Shown here: positions 39,971 to 53,700 of the stretch, in pieces
Position numbering within the stretch: position 1 is the stretch's first letter
How the letters are laid out: every line of letters begins with the position of its first letter
NCBI GenBank assembly: GCA_000499405.2
Contig: HG738137.1
Coordinates: 6,076,001 to 6,140,000 of the forward strand
DNA: 64,000 bases
Direction of reading: 5' to 3'
From: Onchocerca volvulus
Lineage: Eukaryota > Nematoda > Chromadorea > Rhabditida > Onchocercidae
Made by a program: the position numbers and the translations under genes
The notes under the pieces: generated by a model
Database searches by the model: none
What the model saw: the letters and a program-made list of their open reading frames with translations, nothing else
What the model was told of the DNA's origin: nothing

Positions 39971-41439
39971 TCTGATCAAATTGTAATTTAGATTGTAATC
40001 TGGTTGGATTGGGGATTGTCGTTGCTAACTTTTGCTGTTTCATTATATCTGTGTAGATATAGAGATTGCCTGGTTCTCCGATTGTCTGGTTTACCGCAAT
40101 ATGTGTTTAGATCTAAATCTCACAATTCTAAAAAATTGGCTCTAAGCTTTGTTGATAATGATTGCAAACGCCAATCAAATTAAGAAAATTGTCATGAATA
40201 CTAAACAAAAATAATTCTCTCAATTCATGAAAGCTTGCCATCAATAATTTTTACAATTAAACGAAAGAGAAACAATTAAAAGAAAAAAAGTCTGAACTAG
40301 CAAAACTTATGGATTATAAATAATAACAGCATTGACGGTATGATACAATGGACAAACAAAAAATGATCGTAACCCATCAAAAGCTTAATCACTGAGATAA
40401 ATATTTTTAAAAATAAAATCTGTAAAACAACGCTTGCGTGATGTGAATTGGAAATATAGAGAAACAGCTACATCATATATGATCTAAAGGAAGATAAAGC
40501 AATGCAAAGAAAATGAAAGCTAGCAATAAAACGTACAATTTATTTTATAATACAATTTATAAAAGAAAAGGAAAGAAAGACATAAATATGTTTCCTGTCG
40601 GATACGCAAATATTCAAGAATTTTTATGCATAAAAATGAATAATGCGGAAAGTAGAACTCAATAAGATATCCTGAACCTATTTCGAAGACTCTGAGCCTG
40701 CCAGAATGTCTACTCTGTCCTTAAACTTCCCTTAACAGTCATGGATAGAAAAATGAGACTACAAGATTTATTCAACCAGAAGAAAGTCATTGGACAAAAC
40801 GGGCTGTCGATGAAAAATAGCAAAAAAAAAATAAAAAAATATAGTATAAAACACAATAAATGAAAGGGAAAAACTAAATTTTTTCATAAGTTTGTTTGTT
40901 TTTCAATGAAAGGAAAAAAATGGCAAATTAATTGAAAACCTTTCAGGAAAATCAAAAGATTCGAGAATCAATAATTTATCCAAAATTTGAAATAAACAAT
41001 ATTCAAAACAATCAACGTCAAAAGAGAGTTAGAAAAATAAAGAAAAAAAAAAAAAAAAAACGAACAGAACCCAAAAATATATCTGCATAGAACCGATAAA
41101 TCAAAGCAGAAGGGAGTAATTTATCAATGAATGATAATAACAAAAACAAATTGTGAAGAGTGTAGAAATGATGTTGACGAGACCTCTGGAAACGTTTCAA
41201 GTTGACATCTCACGAAATTTGAAGACTGAGTTTCTTAAAAATCAAAAAACCTAGACAAAAAACAGTTGAATAATTATCAAATAGAATATAATAATCAAAT
41301 CAATAAAAATAAAATCTACAACAAAGAACTTTTTTTTTTTTTTGGACTTCTCTTACTTAATATCCAAAAGTATTTCATGGCAATACTGGATAAATAATTT
41401 TGCTACAAATGTATTATCCTGAGTTAGATGATGAAGAGG

Positions 41440-42345
41440 AAGCAATAGTAGAAGATAACTTATTCATACAACTGATTACTCTAAATTTGATTCATTTAAA
41501 TTGCTTTGGTCGCAAATCCCTTTGAATCGTGCATACGACAGCCAGTTTTGCGGCGTCGATGAATAATTACTTTATCTGTAAACCGCTGCTGATTCATTGC
41601 ACTCTTCTCCTTGCTAAGAATTTCAAATGATTCCGCTGAATCAATGTGTAATCTAAAAAATCGAACAACTAGTACAATTGCTTATTACCATAATAATAAC
41701 TAATATTATTGGATAACTTCGACATAATTTGTCTAAAATTGTACTCAACTTATTTTAAAAAACTGTAATAAAAATACCATTTCCAGGCAAATAAAAATTC
41801 CTTTTTCAATTTTGCTTACAACTTCTGAACTACATATTTTTTTAGGTTCGCTTTGTATCAATAAAATTACGTGCTCAAGAAGATATGTGCAATCTGTGAA
41901 TGAAATTATTGCGGCGCATGAAAAATGATATATCAGTATCTTCCAACAAATTGTGGAATTAGTTTCGTACTTTTCATTACGAAACTTTATCTGAAGCTGT
42001 TTCGGTTGACGTTCAGAAAGTATGGCTTTAGAATTCTGTTCGATACTTGTTGAAGTTGCTTCGCCATCAACAAGTATAGATGAAACAAATTAGTTTCAAG
42101 CATCGCTCCTGATGGTAGCATATTTTTCATAAAGTCCTGGAAAAAACAGATTTTCATGGAAAAAGAAATTTTCATGAAAGCATATCTTCTATGAAATCCT
42201 GAACGAGATTTCATGCAAACATTCTATCTCTTGGAAGCAAGTTTTCCGATTTCAAATGTCTGTTTTTATTCACTAACGATTGCAGGCGCCTGCAGCAAAA
42301 ATCAGTTAAAATATAAATGGTTGCGTCACTATATAAATAATAAAA
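41440..42345 (-). pseudogene. GLD-2 fragments: duplicate of the last two exons plus an internal splice-acceptor crumb
   Basis: 41,440-41,663 matches the terminal GLD-2 exon (14,860-15,082). 41,962-42,137 matches exon 15,396-15,556, with a changed donor (GTACG for GTAAG) and an insertion that breaks the frame. At 42,270-42,345 the sequence jumps to GLD-2 19,665-19,745: GCAGGCGCCTGCAGCAAAAATC there is the acceptor region of exon 19,550-19,681, followed by the same intron. About 4 kb of GLD-2 is missing at this jump, so no functional polymerase is encoded. It is placed between the CK2 beta copy and the second upstream block, exactly as expected from a collapsed copy of the whole region. Confidence 0.88.
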
Positions 42346-42349
42346 CCCC

Positions 42350-44618
42350 GACCTATGATGAATGAAATTTGCATGAAAAAGGGAGCTTGCAATTAATCTG
42401 GGAATTGAAATTGGTATAAAAAAAGCTGTTGTCGTAAATACCTTTTGAATGCGTCAAGAACTTGGACTTGCTGCGACTATTCGAAGCGTTGTCGATTGTT
42501 GTCGAATTTGAATTCGAATTGAACTGTTGTAGAAAACTAATTCTGCTTCAAAACCGAACTTTATAAATCCTTCCGCTCCTCCTTTCCTGATCTCCAACTG
42601 TTGTTTCATGATTGGTCGATCTTGCTTTGTTTATTCGATTATCGAAGCATTTTGGCGGCAAATATGTTTGTCGTTTGCCCTTTTGAAATTATCTTCGCTT
42701 TTCATGATCTTAAATACGCTTTGTTTTCCGACACGATTTGAAACGAACTGGCTCCACAAAGAAGTTTTGTTCCATTACCCACTCAAATTTTCTTGTTTTT
42801 TCTTAATAGGACGAACCCAGGAGAACGAACATTTGAGGGAAATTAATTTCGTAGAAGAGACGATTTCTGTCTGAAAAAATTTATTAATAGAGGAACAATT
42901 ACAAACAATTGTAAGAGAATATTCAAGTGGATTTATCACTGGGTATTCTTTTCTTTATCGCTCGTATAAAAGAGTACTGCCTTCTTGATTGTCGATTTGA
43001 GTCGAACTGTTGCTATGGTCGTATCGGTTAACTCCGAACTTAAAACTATTGCAGGAAAAAACATTGATTCTGCTTCAAAATCCGAATCTTTTGAATTCTA
43101 TCGGGATACCTCCTCTTCTGATCTCTAGCATGTCGCCTTATGATTGGTCGACTCGCTTTGTTTGTTTATCGACTTGTTAATCCTTTTGAAACTACCTTCG
43201 CTTTTTTTAACTTTTAACACTCCTTGCTTATAACAAATCATCTTTGGGATTTTTCTGACGAAAATAAATGATGTTACTCTTCTCTTATAGCGCCTGATAT
43301 CGAGGCTAACAGCAACTTAAAAATGGTACAAACCGATGCATCCTCTTCGTTTATTGTCCTCAGCGTATATTCTTCACAGGATTCTCTTCTTAATTGAACA
43401 CTTCGCATGATTCCGCACTAATACTCTTTCTTTCGGTATCTGCGCGCAGTGCACAGAAAACATTTCTCACCATTTCTTTATCCCAAACTAATTTTATGAA
43501 ATCATTCTGAAAATGACAGATACTATCTTACAGTCCAAGAGAAATTCTGCTTTCTATCCTCTTTGTATTCAAAGATTTCAAAGAAACTTTGTCTTTAGAA
43601 CGCCGCAGTCTGTATTGGATGATTCACCGATCGATCGAAAGTTTGAAATAGCAATAAGTCTCGAACTAGTCTCATTCCAAATTTTCAGAATAACATTTTG
43701 AAAGGAAATTAATAGCATTTTCGCATCAAAAAAAAGAACTTTAAACCTGAGAATGAGAAAAGATATTTGATGTTGTCTATTTTATTTGAATAAATCTCCA
43801 TTAAAGTATTTAACTGAATTTAAATAGTTATTGAAAATTATTTTAAAAAAAATGGAAGTTGTTAAAAAAAAAAATGAAAGTGTTTAGAACTATTAATGAA
43901 GCTGAGTTTCTACCTGCACTAAATTTTTCCGACTAAATCATTTTCTTTAAAAATTTGCGAACAGTTGAACTGCTTCATAAAATTTAATGTAATATAAGAT
44001 TAAAAAACAACGACGCGAGCGAGTTCGACTACCGTAACCTAGTTTATTTTACTCATTGAAATGTGTCTTTTCCCGGATAAGCAATTTTGTCTCTCTTCGC
44101 CATGGGTAATTCAATATTAGTCTTTTTATTTTCAGTTTTAGTACACGTTACCTAGTAATTTTAAGACAATAACAGTAATGGAATAACATTAAAAATCTCT
44201 CAGTAAATCATATAAAAAAATGAGCAAGGCGGAAATCCCTCTAACAGCTAAGGGCAACCATTCTCACGAAGACTCACTCAGTCTCAAAGTAACAGAAACA
44301 GTGCACCAGTAAGCCTAAAATTTGCATATTTTAGAAGCCGCTTACCCAAAAAAGACTTATGCCAGACGTTACGAAAATGTTAAATACTACCGCCTCATCT
44401 TCAGGACATTTCCGCCCCGCCTCAATTTCAAATTGCTTCAAATTGCTTCAAAAAGATCAAATTTTACGTTTCGCGCTGTTTTAAGCCATATTGTTTAAAT
44501 GCACAAACTGAGGGGTACATATTTGCTAAGAAAGGCAACGATCAGAAATGAATGGCTCTTGAAACATGATGATGGGGAATAGAAGGCATCGATTTATGGG
44601 GGGCAATAATGAAAAAGA
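42350..44618. repeat. Duplicated upstream block, copy B
   Basis: Direct-orientation copy of 36,070-38,250. It begins at AATGAAATTTGCATGAAAAA (copy A about 36,080) and ends around 44,618, where copy A switches to CK2 beta. It lies just downstream of the TRPM stop codon. The gene exons next to copy A are absent here, so this is a promoter-like remnant without its gene. The inner 43,762-44,508 part is nearly identical to copy A; the outer part has many substitutions and indels. Confidence 0.9.
44220..44312 (+). CDS. Small 30-codon open frame, copy B
   Basis: Same protein as 37,844-37,936 and the same GTAAG at its end. See that entry for doubts about coding status; no downstream exon was found on the plus strand. 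Confidence 0.2.
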   Translation: MSKAEIPLTAKGNHSHEDSLSLKVTETVHQ

Positions 44619-44767
44619 TTCGATTACCACTGTGAGATGCAAAAAAAAAATATGTGTATAGGAGCAACAGGTCATTGCAGTTCTCATTAGATGCTACTGT
44701 GAAGTAATAAGTTATACCACTCAATATATAATATTCTCTTTAGTCGTTATATTGAGCAACGAGTGCG

Positions 44768-47700
44768 TCAATCATCAGGTTCAACACATGATAATGTGGG
44801 TATGACAGTTTCGTTCATATCGCTATTCGCTGATTCCGATAATAGTTCTCGACTTCCACAAATATTCTCAAGATCTGTAATGCAGCATGCTGATGGTTGC
44901 ATGCTTCTTTCTTCTGTCCTTCTTCCGATCGTGCAACTAGAAACCTAAAGTGAAAGATCTAACAGAACCTAATTTCAAATTGAATTCTCCTTACTTGAAA
45001 TCTTCTCAGCAGATAATCAATTTTTTTTAACAGAATTTGATGAAAAAATTAAATTGATCATTGTGCAGAAAACTGGGCAGACTAGCATCAAGGCTTTGTG
45101 TCGATCAGTGGAAGTCATACTCTCTGAGTAATGTTTGATTAAACATAAAGTTGCATCTTCAGCATTTCCAGAAAATTTATGGTCGACTGATAAATTTATG
45201 CCACTACTGGGAGCTGGGCTACACTGGAAAACAAGACAATTTGAATCATTTCTCCCAGAAATCTTAAATTGCTAGCATTAGTGTTAAAAAAAAGAAAAAA
45301 CTAAATGTAGCTGTTGAAATTTGATGCAAAATTTTCTCTTGTTTTTGAAATTTCAAGGAAACTCGAATTATTTCCACATTCTACCTGCTCAAAATTCCTG
45401 GCTGTCGCATCATCAAATCGTGTTGCAAAGACGCTAGGCGAAGCGGCCGTTCGAACTGAATTAAATTTTGGAGCGTACATTATCTTAGGCATCTTAATTG
45501 CGTCTGTTATCGATGTATAAATTTCATCCCGAAGAATAAATGATTTTCTGAAATTGAAAACTTTTAATTCATGTTCTCTTCTCATCACTAAGGTCTCATC
45601 ACTTTTCAATGGAAATACAAATCCATGAAATATTTTCTAAAAAGCTCCTCAAGAAACAAAGTTTTCATAGAATCACAGAGACCGAACAGTCCTTATTATA
45701 TTGTTCGTGGTTTTATTGAAAAGCCAATACTTGGATTTTTTAGGCTTCCTGACCTAAGACCTAAGCAAGTTTTTACGCAGACTGCAATTTCCATTAGATA
45801 TGGGTACTGTTTCCACTTTAATTCGGACAGAACATGACATTTTCTTTTGTTTCCACAGAATAGTGCATGGTGCTTGCATGTTTCTAGCCATAAGTTACAA
45901 TTTAGTTTGCTTGCGAAGTGCACTGTCTTTCGCTACTTTGGCAATTAAAGATACTATTTCCAGAAAACTTCAGAGAATTTGGAAAAATACATTTCTGGTG
46001 ACAAAACATTTTCTGGCTAACCTTTTCGCAATCTGGTAGACATTATATGTTTTTGGAAATTCACCCATACAGTGCGGTTTTCTCTTTTCTTCCACATCAC
46101 TGTTACTAGTATTTGCATAAATTCCATAATTTCCTAATTCTCTTTTTTCTGTTAAGAGCTCCTTTTCCATAATATTTGAATCATTCCTTCTAACTACTTC
46201 TGTGTTTTCTAAATTCTTAGAATTTCCTTCATTGTCAACCGAACTTTCTAACAGTTTCAGCATAGCCTGCTGATTCTTTTCGATAATATAGAGTTTTGAT
46301 TCTATTTCTCGTAGAAATGATTTCATGTTACAATCTTTATTTACCATATCATTTAGCCGGACTTGCAAACTATCACATCTGAAATACATAATTTTCATTA
46401 AATCTTTGTTGTTTATCATTTTCTTAACATTTGAGAATTTGCATATACGCATAATGGGTGATCTATCCACGAAATCTTTCGTTCATATGACTGCTTGTTC
46501 TTCATTCTTAGGAAGAACTGATGCTTTCATTATGGTGATGCGATGAATTGCAACCGACATATTGATATGTCGCAAACGATAAGAAATTCATGACGAAGCA
46601 ATTGCTTCTTAATAAAATGAAACAATTTCATCTTAATTCATCTGCTGTTCCCACCTCAGTTAATTGTTTGGAAATAATTTACCTTTCTACAGATGGTTTC
46701 AAATGATAATCGACTTGCAACGCTTGCGAGAGACTCTTCTTCCTCGACAAATCATCCATACAATCTTCCTCAAAATCATGCAGCAAGCGTAATTCGTCAT
46801 CGTTTAAACTTAGCTCTAAAAAACAGGATTAAAATCAAACCCGAAAACAAAATAAAATATCTAGAGAAATAAACCGTCTGAAAAAAAAAATTGATTTCAT
46901 TAATAATAATAATTAATAATTCATAATTAAAAATCGATAATTAATAGTTAATAATAGTAACAACAACGATAATAAAAAGAAGAATGAATAAAAATGAATC
47001 CATTCAAAGCAAAGCAAAACAAAACAAAAACCGAAATACTTAATAATTTTTAATTAATAATTTAATAATTAATAATTTTTTCTTTTCAAAAAACCTCTCC
47101 AACAAGAAAAAAAGTTTTGGTAGTTTTTTTGTTTTATTATACACTTTTTTTTGATTTTTTTAATATCTATTAAACTGATTTCGTCAGTCTGAGTTAACTT
47201 AGATGGTTATTTAGATGGTTACTTCTGGGAGGAGAAATTCGTTTTAAATATATTGTTTTTTTTTTTTTTCATTCTAATCATTTACTTTTTAGTTTAGTCT
47301 TTAGTTTAGCTTTTTTTTGTTTGAATTTTTAAGATTTGAAATCTTAAAAATTAAAAAAATGCTTTCTACTCACTCATCGAAAAATCGAAGAATTCTGTCC
47401 ATTTACTAATCTCTTGCCTCCTTCCTTCACTCCTTCTACGTAGCTAAAAATAGAATTTGTTTGAAATTAGGAGAAAATAATATCTAAAAAGTAAGAAATC
47501 AAACATTGAATGATATCAAATTCCCGTTAGGAAAAATGCTTATTTCAGAAGCAGGATAGTGCGATTCTTTAACAGATATATGTTTTATATTAAGATTTTT
47601 AGATCAATATTTTCCTGACCTTCCAGAAATATTTGAAAAGAATCAGTAAGTGCGATATCGGCGTAAAAGGTGGAGGAAAAAACGGTGTATTTTCGTATTC

Positions 47701-50700
47701 CATAACCTGCTCATAACGTTGGAAAAGCCAAACTTGCTGCGCAATGGCATTTGTTTCATTGAAGATATTGCTGAAACGACTTTTAAAGTAATTTACAACT
47801 GCCAGATTTATTGGAAAAACTTTGAAAAGAAGTCAGATTTTAATATAATCTATATAAATAAAGAAATGTAAGTGTTCGTTGTTACTTGCCACATAACGTT
47901 TCAAGTTCCTCATCAATTGATTTGAAAGTTTGAAACAATGTTGTATTCAAATAGACGAGTATTTCCTTATAAATTAATCTACTTACTTTTACTTGTCATA
48001 TCCGTGACAAGTAAAAATAAGTGAGCAGATTGAATTTTTAATCGCGCCTACTTTCTGCATTCTCCATTTCTACACAACGTTTTAAGTTCTTCACCGATTG
48101 ATTTGAAACTTTGATACAACGTTGCATTCAAATAGGCGCGTATTTTTATATGGATAAGGCGTACGTGTGACCGGATCCAGCTAGTTATTATAATATCCAA
48201 ATATTTTTTGTATTCCTCCTTGATTCTTCATGATACTTATAATAAGAAATTTCTATAGTCGTAAATACATACTTGAAAATAGCGATTAGCATGTTGATCA
48301 GAAGAATATTTGCTACTAAAAGGAAGATGGTCATCAGAATTGGCGGTATCCAGCCACCAGGAACACAATTAATACCTGAAAACAGAATTTATTAATAAAA
48401 TGCCTTCAATGATAACTCGAGCAAAATTGACACTTTGAGCAAGTACATTTAGATAAAAAATATTATTGAGGAGCTTCATTAGAGATATCTTTTTCTTGCG
48501 GATGTGGAAAATTTTCAATAAACGCAAAGTACTAAAAAATCTGTTAAATCAATCAGTGCAACCATATTTTATTAATAACAACAACGAAAAATTTGCAAAG
48601 CTTTTCTTACCTCAATAGAAAAAATATTAAATATAATAATATGGAAATTACCTTCGTCCCCACAGATATCAATTTCTCCTGCATATACTTCACCATATAA
48701 CATGAAATACGGTTTGTAAAAAATATTTCTTATCAAGACCCACTGCCATTTTTCATGAGGATTAGTGATTGCTTGTCGTGAAATTCCGAAAGACATCAGT
48801 GTCACCAATAACAGAGCCAGAATATACATCATGTTTACAATCTAAAACAATCATATTTGAAAATGAAAGTACTCTCTCACATAACTGACATATCACAAAA
48901 ATGTGATATGTCAATTTTTCAATTTTAAATTAGCTAACAATAGCAATGCGCGGACTGAAAAAAATAATACATAACAAATTATTAAACATACGAGAAAATA
49001 AACAAACCTACTTTGCAATTGGTCATAAATTTTTTTAAGTGAAGTTGAGAATATAGATATAACTAAATTTTATCAAATTTTTTTGGAGCTTACACAAATG
49101 TTATTTTTATGAAAAAAGCAAAGCATTTAATTAGTAATCGTCATCAATCGTGAAGACGAATTCTACGTCGTTGGAAATATTTTCGGGCAAACCTACCATC
49201 TTCCCTGTCATCTGTATATATGGTCCTAATCTTGGATGTACGCCCATGAAATCCAGAAGTTTGATGTACCAGAACACAATATTGCATGAAAGGATAACTC
49301 TTCCATATGAATGACGTGTTGGTTGATTACATCGGAATGCAAAACCAATAAAGAATGTTATAATGGCCAACCAAGTCAAATAATTCCAACAGCGATCAAA
49401 ATAAACACGTATTTTCTCACAAATAGTACTTGCTTCTTGTACCAATAACTAAAATTCAAAAAAAAAAAAAAAAAATTAAAGAAAGAAAAATTTCTTGTGT
49501 AAAAATTAGTTCGTTAACATAAAGGGAAATAATTGTAAACAATAATACCAATTATATATTGTGTGACTTTCACTCATATTTTGTTATGAATTACAGAATA
49601 TCTTCTACAATGATATGAATAGAAAAAAAATTCAAATATGTAATCAATCAATACACAAGTATGCGAATACTTGAAAGTTACTTTTCGAAAATGTTCCATA
49701 ACAAGAGCTACAACATATGCAAAGAGAAACCATTCCACTTCAGTTGGCTTCACTGGAAATTCAATTAGTATTACGTACGTATAAACGCCCAGAAATATGA
49801 AATAACTTGCAAGCCATATCCAGAAAGTAGTGATCGGTGCAGAATAGAAAATACTAAATTTAGTCGTCCAGGATGTTTGCTGTGTCATCTAGAAAAAAGT
49901 TGTCGATTACCACGATTCACAAAATATTTCATGAATCTATGGTAGCCGATAAATTCAACAAATATCTAAAGAGAAATGAAGTATCCAGTTTCACGTTGAG
50001 ATCACTACTTAAGAATTTGTTAAAGTTGCTCTCAAGTAGTATCTAAACCAATCAATTACATGATAACCTTTCCTATGTTCTTTTTTAATCTGCTTGATGA
50101 ACTGTAAACAATCTTTCCTTCTCTTTAATTTTAAAATTGTTTTTTCAATTCCAAAAAGATGGCTATCGACGGTAGTGCAATAACTTCTTGGGCTAAATGA
50201 CATAAACTCAGGATAAAATCTCGTGACCTCGTAATTTGTCTAAAATTAGATAAAAAGATATCTCTTCAACCTCTTGCAAATTTGCGCTGACTGATTTTCG
50301 CGGCTCTCTGATTCCTGATCTGACTCGTAAAGTTTCATCGATTAAATTGGCTGTCTCGAAAAAATTTGTCATACGTTGGGAAAATGCAGTTGTCTTGTAT
50401 TTGTTTTTTCTTTTTATTTTCAAGTGCTATAATAAATGAAAGTTACAGTTTTCCAAAAAATAAGAAACATATATAAAATAAAAAATATGCCATACTTCTG
50501 ATACATAAAATGATGAAGAAGCACTGTTTTGATCGTCATCTTCTTTCTCCTGTAAAATAATTAGTCAACGAAATCTTTAATTTCTGAATATTTTGAGCAA
50601 AAAGTTTCCAAGTTATAATTAGAACCACTAATTAGTTGACATCAAATGTATGAGAGTAAGTCAAAGAGAAATCTTACATTGTTAGATTCACTCCCCTCGA

Positions 50701-53700
50701 AAACAAATGAATGCTGTGTCAAAAAATCCATGCGACGGTTGGAAATTCGTGCTTTAACATCCAACAATAAAATGCTAGGTGGGAAAGCCAGCGCTAAAAT
50801 TACTTTCAAGTTTGAATAGCTGGAAGAAATAGCTGATAATTTTTTAAAAAGTACCTTTTGATGCCGAGACCACCATGCCATAAATCTGCCAACAAAATTT
50901 GACAACTAAAATTAGTTTTTTGTTGAAACGACAAACAGTAAAATTTTTTGAAGATATTGAGAAATATAGTCCAGACAAGGATTTCATATCAAATTTTGTG
51001 CAATAATTAACAAAAATCTTTTTGTAGAGTAGTAAATAAAAAGACATAGTTATTTCACAACCAATTCAATTGAAATTGCACTTCAGAGTTTTTCTTTTCT
51101 CCAACTGATTCCTGAACTTTCTAGTCTACTTTTCGAACTTTTACCCCCATCAATAATGGAAATGAATTCTGGGAAGTTTGAAGAAATGAAAAGAAGTGCT
51201 GTTCGATGGAGAAGATAAACGAATAATCACCATGGATGAGCCAAGAATCTTCGATTGTTCGCAATAACGGCTAACGAGAGACAAGTATGGTGCCCCCAGT
51301 TAGGTAATTCAGCTGTTAACAATCGAAGAGTTCCTGCATCATCTTGCAGATAGCAGTGATTGAGCAAACTTAAACTTTCTCTTTTGAACTCTCTGCAAAA
51401 CAAGGATTTTTATAGTCTTAGCAACGTGTAGACTTTTGATAATCGTTTCAGAATCAAAATATTCGATAATCGAAGGGGAAACATAGATTTGTACCGTAAT
51501 TCTTTCCACTGAAAGTGCACATTTCATCTGCAGACTGATGCTCATTCAGTGCTAATATTGCACTGTTAAATTAAATATTATTGTCCAAAAAAGGTTCAAT
51601 GAAATCAAAGTTTCTAGCTAGGGAAATGGAAATGTTTATTTTTAAAGAAATTCAAAATGGGAAGACAAACTCTGCAAATTCTCGAAGTTCATTGGATACT
51701 TCAACTTCGATGTATTCATCTGCAGCCTCTTTGCTCATACTTTTGTAAAGCCTTATCGCAGCCAATGCTTTAGCCATGCCTTCCTCGCCATATGTCCACA
51801 TGCAACGTGCCATCTCTTGTCGACGTGACAGAACTGCCCACAACATTAAATCGTTGAATGGAAATTGAAAATCATCACCTGAAAAATTAATTGAAAAAGT
51901 TGGCACATTTTAAGAGCTATAGTCTTGGTCAATTAAAGTCTTGGCTAACTAGACCTTGTCTATTACAAATTTTTAATTAATAAAACACAAACTCATTTCA
52001 CCAAAGATCCATCTTTAATGAGATGAATTTGTGTTTCGATAATTCTGATAATCATATCCGCGCGAAATTCCTTTTTATAACAAATGATGAGAATTGACCC
52101 TCTTTGGTTTCCTTCCGCAACCGTTCCCTCGTATTGCTCTTTGCTTCCTGAACAAATTAATAACATTAATAAGACGCATATTTTAAAAATTTCTCCGTTT
52201 CAAAACACCTCTAATTATAAAGACCTCGCAAGCATGCAATAACTCAAATAAGAGCTAAGTAAAGAGAGCCTTTCTGTCCAACGAAACATTCATTTCCATT
52301 TACAAATTGGGATATGATACATGTAGATTTAGCAATTCTGCATGAAAGTTGCACTATTTCGTTTTTTCTCTCGAGACTTACTCTGCAATCTTTGCAATAT
52401 TGCAGGATTTCAAGATCAATGTGAAGACCTGAATTTTGTTAAATGAAAATTCACAAAATATTTATGTGAAACTAAAATAAAACATTACTTCAGCCATTTG
52501 CTTTGTTTTTGAATACGTTGCACAGAGACTCCGAAAATTTGGAATTCTGGATATCTAAAAAGTGCATAATCAATTTTTTTCTTTTTTTTTTGAGTGAGAA
52601 AAATATAAGCTCCCATATTTCAGATAAACTATCACTCACCAGTGCTTTCTTTTTGGATTTTTCATATTTATTTTTGAATTTTCTCGATGTGTAGGAGCAT
52701 TTGTAGGCATTTCCCATTAGTCGTTCTATAACTACTCCAATTTTTGGTAATGTAATTCGGCTATCAGCTATCGATATGCTATCATTGATTAGAGGTAGAA
52801 TTGAATCTTGTTCCTGAGCATAAATTAACTCCTAATACACTGTATGACGAAAATTTTTTAATATTAAATTCAGAACCAAATATTAATTAATTTATATACG
52901 GAGAAATGATCAATTAAATATCATTATTTTCGAATAAATTATATTTTCAAATTATGTTACCATTACTTCAAACTGATATGAAAGATCAAAAGAATTGAAA
53001 AATGAAGGAATACAACAAGCAGAAACGAATTACCATGTTGTAAAGTTGTTCCAGTCGACTGATTGTCAGAAATTTCTTCATTGAAACTCCATTTTCAAGT
53101 AAAAGTTTAACGAAATCGACGCGATCCAAGGCTAGTGCTTCCATCATTGCATCATATAATAAATGTGGATTCCAATTTTGATTGGCTACGAAAATATCTG
53201 AACGTGCGATATCCACACGATTCCATACAAGGGTCAAAGCAAGCTTAAAGTTGACTATTTTTAAGGCATTTTAGTCGTAGCTGTTCTAACATTTTTTGCA
53301 TTTGAAAGAATTATTCTTGAGATAATTATCCATTCCAATTCGTCTTTGGAAGTTGAAAGTTAGTTTCAGCTACAGTAGATGTAATTATTATAATAAAAAG
53401 TGTACCTGATCAGCTGCTGACAAATTCTGTCCTTTCAATATGGCACTCAAAATGGCGTGATCAACATCCTGCTTCTTGTTTTCATTCAAACGGAAAACTG
53501 TCAGCTATAAAAGAGAGAAAGGAAAGGAAGATTCTGGAAGTAAAGAAAAAGAATTATTATAAATAAACTGTTCAAAAACTGATCATTTTCGTATCTAATC
53601 AAACTACCAAATCGCGATGTTTGGCGCAGCACAGTATTTCTTCAAGAATTTGTTCCACTGGTGTTGAACTGTAATGAAACACCGAAGCAATAAGATTGAG

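Larger units (their letters stand above)
38251..42262. repeat. Left part of tandem duplicate: copy of 11,215-15,683
   Basis: The segment follows the order and orientation of 11,215-15,683, from CK2 beta exon 3 through the intergenic region to the GLD-2 3' exons. Matching landmarks include the CK2 beta introns, the stretch around 13,800 versus 40,500 (TAGCAATAAAACGTA...), and the GLD-2 tail. It is 4.0 kb against 4.5 kb in the parent because of several small deletions and one replaced segment near 39,763-40,160. Confidence 0.92.
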
